A stretch of DNA of 64,000 bases from the NCBI GenBank assembly GCA_021234535.1, contig CM037836.1:12445111-12509110 (forward strand). Reading direction: 5' to 3'. Position numbers and translations under genes: made by a program. A model generated the notes under the pieces. It made no database searches. It had not been told where the DNA came from and worked only from the letters and a program-made list of their open reading frames with translations. This document shows, piece after piece, positions 37,801 through 49,800 of the stretch (position 1 is the first letter of the stretch; the number at the start of each line of letters is the position of its first letter). Origin of the DNA: Stichopus chloronotus (lineage: Eukaryota; Echinodermata; Holothuroidea; Aspidochirotida; Stichopodidae).

Positions 37801-40800
37801 AAAACCAGTCAAAGGGAGATATCTCATCGACTGAATATTACTGGAACTTCAAAGTAAAAATCTTTGGTAGTACTTAACAAGTAGATAATGTCTGTCATTT
37901 TTCACAGAAGTCAAAGATCATGTTAAGCCAATAGAAAACATATTTTTATAACCATGTAAACACAGTGTCTCAAGGAGGGGAAGGTGCTTGAACTTCAGTG
38001 GTATTGTGTTTGTAGTCCACTGTTATTAGATGACCTCTGTCGATTTTTATGGAGGTTAAAGGTCATTTAAGGTCATCACAGGTTAAAGTATGAAAACGTA
38101 TTAAGGATGATGTCTCAGCAACCGAATGTAAGCAGCACTTTGGACTGTTAAAACTGGTAGCACTTGATGAGTAGATGATCTCGGTTGTTTGATTTACCTC
38201 ACGGGACTCTGAGAAAATCATCTGTTCATACTTAGTCAAAAGTTAAAATCACAGAGTTAATGATCTTAGAGATATGTATTTATAGCCAAAGCCGACACTT
38301 ATGGACCTACTTGTATAACAATTGTGTAACATTTTGGGGAAGTCAAGTGTCACATCTTGTCATCACTAAAATGTAATAGGATGGATCATTCCTATCTGCC
38401 CTCCTTGTTCCTTACCAAGAAGTAATGTTGCTGAATAGAATTTGATCTCATTTTCTTCGACAAGCTGTTAAAAGCCCATTTTTTTTTTCTGTAACTCTCT
38501 CAAGTCAATTATTTAACATACCTTTATAGATTTATCAGCTTTTATTTGCCAGCAACTCCCTGTCAAGATTAAAACAAAATACTTTGTTTTGGTCACCTTT
38601 TCCCAGTTGAACTACCTTTAAGCAAGGGAAATATTTTCAGGTTGCCTTAGCAGACTTTTACCACACTTCGGTGTCAGGAACTTTCTATCCACTGGACTAC
38701 CTTGGTTTAATAATAGATATATCATTACCACAATTTTCATACGTGGTTTACATTCGGCTTACATTCTTGTGTTCTTTTCTTCGTTTTGATGTGGTGGCTT
38801 TCCTTCTCCCTTGGTTGCTTTTGTTCAAAGTGATTGTATACATGTGTTTGGAAAAAATAAGGAGATATTGGCAAGGAATCACAAAGTCCTTTGACTTTCT
38901 GACTTTGGTGAGTGCCGTGTGAAATACCAAAGAACTGGGTAGTAACACCCACCTGGCACCATGTGGTGTGGGCACATCCCTGACGAGCCACAGCAGTCAT
39001 TTAAAGCTCAAGAGGATTAGTTTCTTGGAAGGTCATAGTGTGATGCCTCTCACATCAACTGTGTTGAATCAGACTGTTGGCACCTCCGTACATGTTAAAT
39101 GCACAGAAGGTAAATGTGTCGTTCTGTCTGATGCCACCCTTCACAGAAGTATCTTCATTATTTTGCTGTGTACTGAACTTGTTTTTGGTTTTCAGCTTAT
39201 ACCAGCAAGCTGGTGTGAACTATTGTAATGGTATGGCGTCACTCCATCCGTCCATCCATCCATCCATCCATCCATCCATCCATCCATCCATCCATCCATC
39301 TATCTATCTGTTCACAACTGTTCAAAATGCTTCTCCTCTGTCATGCTTTCATGCATTTGCATGAAACTTAGACCCAATGTTCCATAGGTTGCGGACCATT
39401 TTTGGTGTAAGGTCCCAAGTGGACACTATGGGCCATTTTATGAAATTCTGCAAAATCGTTCTCCTCCTACAGATTCTCTTGTGCAATGTTGATGGTTTGT
39501 CACAATAATGCTCCATTAGTGGTACCTTTGGGGTGTCCAGGGATTTTAGTCCAAGGCCCCATGTGAGCCCTATGGCCCATTTTATAAACTTAAATTTTGT
39601 TCTAAGTGCTACTTTTGCACATGCTTTGAAGGATTTGTATGTAACTTGGACACAATGTTCCCTGAGTGTCAGGCACATTAGGGCTATTCAAAACTGCTTG
39701 GTTCAAGGTCCCATGTGGACCTCATGACCCATTTTATGAAATTCTGCAAAATGCTTCTCCTACAGATTTTCTTGTACAATGTTGGTGGTTTGTCATAATG
39801 ATAGTCTGTTAGTGTTCCATCTGAGGGTGTCCATGAAAATGTAGTCAAGGGTTCTCATGGGGGCGCTACAGCCCATTTTGTAAAATTGTGCAAAAGTTTT
39901 CTCCTCCTCAGGTGCCCCTTTAAATGTCATACAACTTCTCACATATCCATATCGTGCATGAATGATAGTGGAGTAATGGGGCAATGAGTCTAGACGGAGA
40001 AGTCCAAAAACGAGTCCTTATGGAATAAAATCGTATACAGAGGACTAAAGACTACAATCTTAAAACCCCCACAGTCAAAGGTAAAGGGGCCATTTATTCA
40101 CAGTACGAAAAGTAACGTAGGCCTAAGTCCCTTAATGAACCAAATGTAACAAAATTGTGTGAAGCATGATGGTATCAAACATGTTCAAGATTTTCTCTGA
40201 ATGCAACGTTCCGAAACCTGCAACCGTATTTTTAAAAAATCAGTATAGTCAATGCTAGGCAAATTCTAACAATTTGATTACTTGATGAGGAAGGCAAAGC
40301 TCTTGGTGCTCCGTAAACAGTGAAAAGGCACACATACACTGAACCACAGCATGCAAACTCCGTATATGACATTCACACTAGTAGTAGTACACAACGTAAG
40401 TAAACACTGCACTGAGAGCTGCGTGCAAAATAATACGCAGTAGCTTGTTGTTGCTATGCACGGGATTGTCATTCATTCTGTTAAAGTGATACTTTATGTA
40501 TCGGGCACAAATGTTGTTGACATGTTGTGAATCTTGTTTACCTTTTCGTGGGGTTCGTTCTCAATGAAAATGTGGTTATTTAAGAACCAAATTTCCGTTT
40601 ATTTTCATCTTTTATATTAAAATCTTGTTTTGTATGTATGAACAAGGTTAAGCAACTTTGGACCCCACATTAACCATAGGATAATACACTCTTGGGGGTT
40701 AATGCTATCGCTACCGATGCAGCATTGATTAACCTTTAATTAAAGTACTGTATGAACATTGTTTGTGACTTCGAACATCTTATTCTTTAGTAAAGAAAAC

Positions 40801-43800
40801 TACTTAATGTCACAGCAAGTTGTGAGAAATTTGGCTGAGGAAATACAATGTCATTTGCCAAGTTTCATTGTACTGCAGTTACTTTATTAGGGTACCATGT
40901 GTGTGGGAACGTTTATTTGTCATCTCTACTGATAAGAATAAACTCATTTTGGTTTTTTGTCTTTGAAAAATTTCCCAACTTTCTGAGAATTACAGTTCTG
41001 GAGGTTCCAAAGAACTAAAACTCTACCACAAGTTGCTTTCCATTCACTGAAAACGTGCTTTCATATTATTCTTTCGGAGAGTTCAACCACATATAGTATC
41101 AATGCAGAACAAACAGTTGCTGATGTAAAAAAAAAGGGTACACCAAAACTCATACATTGGGTCCTTGATGAGAAGAATTATGCAGATGAAGATATATTTC
41201 ACTATTACAGAGAATCAAAACACAACTATGAAAAATTTTCAAAGCATGACAGTCTTTTGTTATGATGTCAAAAGATTGCACAAATATTTAAAGTTTGCTC
41301 TTAAAACATTCAAAGTACTGTTTGTATGGTGTAATGATTTTGTAATAGTTTTTAAGACATCTGTTTTTTTTTGGGAAATGTCATGAATTCGATCTAATTT
41401 TGAAGATGGAAAGGTTGGCATTTTTCAAGGGGTCTTTATGTAACTAACAAAGTAGCACATGTACCTTAATGCATTAGCATTAGTTTTCCACCCCAAACCT
41501 CTGCTGAGCTATCAGACCAATAAATCAAAAGTTGTAAGTACAGAGTATTATCACTTAGTCAACCCAATGTTTCCCAGCAATTTCTCTCCTCTGCTGCCAT
41601 TTTTTTTTTCAATGACCCAATTGGATCTCCTGTGTTAACAACACAGACAAATGGCGTCATATTTTCAGACTAAACTTGCCCAACTTTGTGATCAATTTAA
41701 CATTTTGTGCAAATGTCTCTCCAGCGACTCCTCATTTTTCCGTGTCAGATTCGTGTGTGTGGTTTAATCAATTGCGGGAGACTTCCATTTGTTTTACTTG
41801 ACAATTTTGGAATTGTTGTCATCGATGTCGCATCTTTCTATTGATGATTTTCTTTCGTTTCAATCAGCAGTCGTCTTCCTTGAGACAATTCAGCATAGCA
41901 ACGTTGATGATGTTAGGCTCGTACCTGTATTTGGCTCACGTCGTGGTGGAACCCAGGAGGGTCGAGAGCCTCATGGGACTGGCTACCTGTGTCCTTATAT
42001 TGTGTGCAAATGTATCTCCAATGGCTGAACTGGTGAGTAGAAAACACATACTGCAAACTAAGGTGCCTGCATGCTCTAAAAGCCTGTACTTGGACTGAAA
42101 GTGTGGCATGGAGACTTCAACTCCTGTTTACAATTTATTCACCGCCACAGCTTTTCTGACATACGCAAATAGAGCACAGGGGGTAGAAAAGGTTCTTTCA
42201 AGTCCTCCAAATGGACATTTGTAAATGAGCAAATAGACAGTTTAGTGTTACCTGGCAATGCACTTACCCGGGTTGAAACCCTTTGCAAACCACTGAAACC
42301 AGGCTGGCAGAGACCTGCTTGGCTCAAGTGGGAAATGTGCTCTTCAGACCAAGAAAAAAATTGTTCAAGATGTTATAAAACCCTCCCACCCATCCCCTCC
42401 CCCCCAAAAAAAAAAAAACCAAACAAAGCAACAAGACAGCAGATTGTATAGTTTTGTAGTATGAACAGTAGAGTAGTAATTGCAAAACTGCAAAGTACCA
42501 TCTAAATGTCATTGTCACAGGTGGATCTAAATTACTTTGGGAGGAGTCAAACCAGTGATACAGCTTAAAATGGGAGATTGATACAAGCAGACAAAGAGAT
42601 CCCTCACCCTTTGGAATATTTTGCTGTAATTGAATGTCCTCAAATGTGATATGGTGCAACGAAACGCTTTGGAAGTTAATTTGTCCTCTAAAACATTTTG
42701 TTTGACAAGGTATAATTGTATTTTTGGACCCACCATTGGGTGAGGCCATAGCTCTAGTTGCCCCCCCCCCCTCCCTTGGATGCTTAAGTCTCTCTCACTT
42801 TCGAAACTAAGACATCAGCTGTTAGACTTATCCTCTGAGTCATTTCAAAACATATTGACTGCATGTTTATAGTGATGTACATTCAACTAGGATCATGTAA
42901 TTGCAGAATCAACATATATGACAAACACATAGATAAGTTTGCTTCTTCAACTAAAGAAAACATGGCAGTAAAACTCTCCTTGATTGAATTTTTTTTTTCC
43001 ACAATATTTCCAACTTCCATAGTCATAATGGCAGCAGAATTGCTGTTTTTGTTTGGAATGATATTCAATACGATACTTTCATCTACTTCTAGACGTAAAG
43101 CAAATTCTCATTTTCTATCCTCCTGCCTTCCATTAATGGAAAAAAAAAAACAAACAAACAAAATTGCACTCAGCTTTGTTGTATCCTCACTGCCATAATC
43201 CTGAGTGCAGAATCCGTGCACAAATTTTAAGACAAACTTTCCTTCGCATGTATTGCAAAAATGTTTGTCAGGAAGCCGAGCTCAGTTGTAGACCTTGAGT
43301 AATGGATTAGATCTCAGTGGTTTCACCAGCGATCACTTCCATAAGCCTGAAGCACAGAAACGAGAAACAGACGAATGAGTTTGTCGGATGAAAGAATGGA
43401 ATAACGGCAGTGTCCGATCCTGTTGTGACTCTGGTCCGTGGCGTGATACTTAACACGTTAACTGCGAGATCCGACAATAACCAACCTCTACGCACTGCGT
43501 AGATGCTCTTTTATTTAGTTGTCGATGCATATGACAGATGGAGGAGGAAGGAATGAGAGAAGGAAATTTTTCTGACCTTGCAATGTCTGGTTTGCCTATC
43601 CTGTTTCATTTTTTGTCAAACTTGTTCCCTTTTAAAAAATTTCAACTATTCTTGCTTTAGAACTAAGTCTGCTATGCTAGGGCAGCCCAGTGAGTAATAC
43701 AGCCTAATCCAGCACAGTATCTGTGAAGCGCAGTGGGATGCAGGACTTACAGCGAGGCTGTGCGCTTCTCCCCTTCTTTTATGAAGTGATTGATGGAAGA

Positions 43801-46800
43801 GACAATCCCCCGACCCCTCGTTCATCAACTTCAGTCTGTCCTTGCTTGCAGTTTGCTGTATGAGGTGTATCTTTGCAAGGTAAATCCTCAGATCTGTGCT
43901 CTGAGCTGTTGCCAGATAAGATTAGCCATGTAGGGTGAAGATGCACCCCCCCCCCATTATAAAACAAGTGTTTCAGTCCTCTTCTTAATTTATCTTTTCC
44001 ATCTTTTTAAAAGTTTGAAAAGAATTTGGGGGGATGTTCTCTAAAACTCTGTATGTGGAAATATATCACTATCGTGTACTGCATACTTTACCCTCCTCAT
44101 TTTGACAGAAACTCTGAGATGTCAGCTTCCCCTCAGACCTGTTTTATCCCACAGTTTTTGTAAATCTGCAAGTCTTCAATGAAAGCTCACATTTTTTTTT
44201 TTTAATTTTACAGAAAGGATTACAAGCAAAAGTCATGAATGTCTGCACACATAAAAACTTGTCTCCATTCCTTTGCGGTATGATTAAATTTCGTAAACAT
44301 GATACTTTTAACAGCTTTGTATAATTGATTTGAAAGCCATTGTGGTGCATCCGTACCTTCTGCAGCTTAATGTTTTCAAAAGACATGTCGCATTGCCCAT
44401 GGAGTAATCTCTTTATTCCTGCCTCTGCTCTCTTTCATTTGACAATTCCATTTCAAAAATGTTTTTAATCAGAAGCAGGTAGATCCTTTCCAAACCTGCC
44501 ATCAGCTCTAGTCATCGAAAGAGTCAGTTTAATGTGTATCCACAATTATGGAAAAATCACCTCTCTCAGTAGAAAACCAGGTGTTAAACCTTACTTTCAA
44601 ATGACATTGAGTGTATGTAGGTCATTCACGTAGTATCACATCAGCAGATTCCTTTTGTAAGCCTCAGCTCAGAAGTAGGAGAGTCTCCACCTGCGACACA
44701 TTTTCTTCCAGGAAATTACCGACCTGTCGCCCCTTCCAAATTTGAAATATCATGTTTGTAATTTGACTTTCACAACTCAGACAATGGCTTGATGTCATTC
44801 CAAAATATTTAGATAACAGGTGGCTTTTCCGTTTGCATTTCATTGTCGGTCGCCGGCAATTTTCGCGAGGTGAAGGAACAAGTGTGATAACCAGGAGGAG
44901 GTAGGTCCAGGGAGATGCTGAAATTTTGTGGAAAAAAGAAAAAGTGAAGAAAACGAAATTCATTATGGAGTTGTCAGTTAATGAGATAATCTTTTGGTAT
45001 TAACTGCATGATATAAACCAGCTCCCAGGTGTATTTATTGATGGGTTATTAGAATGTCTTCATACTTGGTCCATCAAGAGAGAATTATAAATTCATGGAA
45101 AGTTGAATTTAAAACACAAAAAACATGCATTAGGCTTTGTTGTATTTTTACCTTGTTTCATCATTTAAGTTTGACTGCATAGTATTAAATTCAACAGGAG
45201 GTGAAGAGTAGGTGGGGGGGGGGGGAGGAGGGGGTTGAGATGCTAAAGAGGTCAGTACGCTGAGCTGAGAAGACCATGCAGCATCGTGGTGACAGTTTTT
45301 CAGCCCTTTACTGACTACGAAACGTAAAGCTTTTCAAGCAGATTGGCTTTGTTATTTGTCAACGGTGTCACGATCCTGTCATTTTGACGCAAAGTGAGTT
45401 TGCATGTTTCTGCCATCGACAGAATTACTGTGAGTGTCACACGTTGCCTAGGATACTGATTAATTTGTTATCCGAAGGCCAAATTATGTTTTCGAACCGA
45501 TGCCAGAAGCCAAAGGGAGGTCAGCAAGAGGAGCCAGAGGGGGGTTCTGACTTCGTCGGTTGTTCGGAATGTTAATAAAACTGACATACAGCTCCATATT
45601 GTTGTTCTGACAAATGACTGACTCAAGTACTGAGAACAAGTTGTTGTGAATATTAGTTCACAGGGGAAGTATAAGCCTTCAGCATATCATATTCTGCAAT
45701 GAATCGTAGATTTTCTCCCATTCTCAAAAGTCTTGCAGATGGTTGTCAAGCTGTGTCTTGGGCCAGATTTGGCTCATAGCCCACAACCAAGTTTATCTGT
45801 TGGATTTTGTAAACATATGTAAGTTTACTCCTGTAGCTGAAATCTCCAGAGTGCTGGTCTCAGCACAGGCGTTTTACCTCTCATTCAACCCTGAAGCAGT
45901 GTTTGAAAAATTGAACAATTTTATCACGGTTTGAGCTTTTCATTTTGCTCTCCACATATTTAGAATAAGAAATGGTGATATGTCAGTGCTGTCAAGATAT
46001 TTCACATGTCAAATTTGTGTTTACAGGTAATAACTTTTTGACTCTGCCAGAGAGTTAGAAATTAAAAAAAAAAGTGGATCATTTGCCTTTGGCAGAATTC
46101 TAAGATCTTAATGAACCATAAACCTCTGTGCAGAAAGAAAACACATGTAAGCAAAGGTTTGTCCTTTACTTACTTCCCCTGACAATCATATGTTAATGCT
46201 GTCATCTAAAAGCAAAATAGGAAAAGAAAAATTGGTTTAGTCCCAAAACTCAGTCAAACAGTTAAAACTTTTGATAGTACTGTAAGATAGGAAAACATCA
46301 ATTGCCAATACTGAGATTTCACCGATTTGTATGGTGCTGAACATTTTCCTTTTCAAATGTCCAATAGAAGGCACAAGAAAGAAAAAGCATTCTGAGTGAA
46401 ATTTATCAATGTTTAACCTTTTTGCCAATGTTTTAGTCAAATTTGCTGCTTGAAATTCAACCCTGCAGTCTGCAGAACTGAATCAGAACTACAAATGCAT
46501 TGAATGAGAATCATTCTCATTTGTGGACGAAATAATTTTTCAGCCGTAAACTTGGCTCCGATGAGACACGGGCAGCAACTTTTCAGAAGCCTTTCATGAC
46601 ATCAAGAAAAGCTTTTTTCACAGATTTCTACAGACATTGAGTTACTGTAGTTTACAATGACTTTGTGCAGTCCATGCATATATAATGTTTGTTTAAAGTC
46701 CTCTGACCAATTGCTCTCATTTCCTGTCTGCAGTTCAGAAACCCAATCAAAGGCCCATATATCAGGTATTTAGAAGTGTGCGTTGCTGTAAGGGGCTATT

Positions 46801-49800
46801 TCATGGCATGTTACGGTAACTCTACCTTAATTTCTTCACTACGTTCTGTTTGGTAGTGTGGAAAAACTTTGAATTACTTCCCTTTTGATAGATGTTGTTT
46901 GTCTTCATGTACCTCTTGCCTCAGGGTGACAGACTTATATGTTTGTGATCACTCAGAATGTTACTGTATCCGATGACTTACGCAGGATCACCTTTCTCTT
47001 CTTCTTTTTAGCTCAAATCAGCCTCCCTTAAGGCATTTCTCTCTGTGCTATGTCAGTGCCTCTTCATTAGAAGCTCAAAAGTTGTGAAACTTGAGACTAA
47101 ATATCACCAGAAATAGATTAGGAACATTTTTTTTTCGACACAGCGCAAGCAATTCGGATGCTGTTCTCTTGTAACGTCTTAGAAACTCCTTATCCTCATC
47201 ATGTGTGCATGTGTGTCTGCAGCAGGATCCCTAGGCGATGGATGGCGTTCGCAAGATCTCCAGAAATTAGACGCCCCACCGAGCCCGTCACAATAAAGTA
47301 GGTGTGGTTCTCTAGCTCATTGCTCTCATATTCATACAAGGCGGCAATGCTCCTGCCTCAAGGAAAACAATGACTTAAGTTGGTTCTCTTTCTGCCTTCA
47401 GGGAAAAATAAAATAAATCAAGTCTCTGTGGCGGCTGCCATGGGGAGGAGGGGGGGGGGTTAGGCAAAGTCCTCAGAACATTTTGTTTTCATTACAACAC
47501 CCAACCCAAACTTGGTAAAAGGGATAGGATAAGGGAGAGCAAGAAGTCATTGTAAACTAACTTACAAATCTTTGGTTCATTTCAAATTGAACATCTCTTG
47601 CATGTAGCATTCCTTACTATTCTTGATTTTTTGCCTTTCTGAGATCCATTGTAGTGACTGCACATACTCTACCCTGAAACCTGCACTTTCAGTTACCTAT
47701 AGTAGCTGACCAATGATTTGGTGTCCATATAAGGCTTGGATTTCGCTGCTCGAGCTGCATCACAATAGCCCCGTTTCCATTTGAGCGAGCACGGTGGATC
47801 TTGATCTACCGTAGTGGATCAAACTCTAATGGGAACGCAGATCAACAACCCTCACTCAAGGTCAAGATCCACCAATTCTGATACACCCATCGGGGTAGAT
47901 CCGATCGACCACGTCGGATCAAAGTTTGTAATGTGAACACAATTGGTGGATCAAGTGACACGGGACCTCCGGTTTATTCTTCTTCGGCATGCATTTGCTG
48001 TCTGGCGGCAAACTCGTGTACAAAACAAATTTACACCATCCGCTATCTAACTAGCTGTGCTAATGTTAAAACTGGCTGCTTTTTTCTGAAAATTATTTGG
48101 AAAATTTATCTCTTCATTTCCATATTTTTTTTTGTATGTTGCTCTCCAATTTTTTTCTACTTTTTGTGTTCTCTGTTAGCGGTAAGTAAGACCAATGGCT
48201 GACAGCTTATTGCAAGAAGTTAAAACGTCAATTGTTTACGTCATTTACTGCAGCACTGTCAGTAACCTTAGGCCTATACTACGGGCAAGTTTCAGCAGGC
48301 CAGGCATATGTTGAACTGGTTTCTTTGCGCTGTTGAAGGAAGAAGAAGTTGTTGAAGTCAGCAATGCATTCGTCAACTGCCCACTGGTAGAAAAGCTCTC
48401 AACTGAGATACAAGGATAAGCAAACTTGCTAACAAAGCAATGTTTACATCCATATTAGAAAATACTTGATAATTGATGTTCTATTGGTAATAATAACTTA
48501 CGGCTTTCATGCGAACAGGGAGTCCTGATAACAACTCCCTGGTGCGACGGAAAAGAAAGTGCTAGGCTAAGCCCTGTAGGTGACATACGTACGTATTACA
48601 TATGTAGGCATATGCTGCCTGTAGGTACAACGGTATATGGTATGCAGTTGCAAATATCAAACTGTGCCTGCCGTACCTGTCTGTTTGTGCAGTATAAACT
48701 AGGTGACATATGTGATTTTAAACAGTGCAGTGGTTACCTTTCACGGTTGTATTTGTTCATGAAACAAGCTGATCTACGGCGCTCACTCAAATGGGGGGAC
48801 ATGACTCTGGACCAAGGCAATTAAACTTGATCTACTGCAGTAAATTACGATCCAACGCATTCATTGAAACGGGAACACGACTAATGATTGTGACACATGA
48901 TACCTTGCTATATTTGGCTGCATAGTATTTCAATGTAGTGACTGGTTGCAAAAGTTTCATATTACCAGCTCTTGTTTGAAAAGAGATAAAATGGCATCAG
49001 TTGCCTCTCAAGAGTAATTCACACAGCCGTGGACCAGCATATCCAATCGACGTCATGAAGCGAATAATGCCTGACCTTTTTTTTCTCAGAGGAAAGGTTC
49101 TGTTTCCACTGATCATCTTCGGTTACTATGTGGTGATACTTTATACAGTACATCGAAAGAAATACCCCTTACAGAAGTTCTCCAGAAGTTAAGCAGCCCT
49201 GCATCTTCTGTTTATTCCCAGAGTCCTCTGATCAATTGTTCGTACATCACCCAACCAAAGGCTCATGTACTGAACATAAATTAAAGGTCTCTGATTCTGC
49301 GAGACGCCATTTCATAGAATGTCACATAGAAACAGGGGAACCAATTCCAGCTCCCTCCCCCCTTCTTCTGTTTCCCCAGATTTATCAAGTAATGAATAAG
49401 TGTCTGTTAATATTTAGCAGTATTGGAACAACATCTGTCTTTACACCCTCAGTAACAGACTTTCCATGTAGACAATTAAATCTAAATAAAGCTACTGTAT
49501 TAAAGTTTGCAAGCAGAAAGGTTGCGGTGAGATGGCCAATGGTTAGCCTGTGTACTGTGTGCACAATATCTAACAGAAACTTTAGAAGTAAGGATGGATT
49601 GTCATTAAATTTGAAAGGATTCATGTTAGCTAAATTTGGTTCACACCACTTACCTGTCTCTACATAACAACTGCACTCCAATGTGGTGTGTCAAGAGTAC
49701 TGGCAACCTTCGACCTTTTAAGTCTCTAATGAAAACTTCGAAACTTGCATTGAAGAGAGAGTGCTCACTGTTTGTATGACATAGATTGAAAGATGCTTGT

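Noticed and set aside
49236..49667. 143-codon open frame in SWEET intron 4
   Set aside because: No splice signals, no recognisable domain, and a comparable open frame on the opposite strand.
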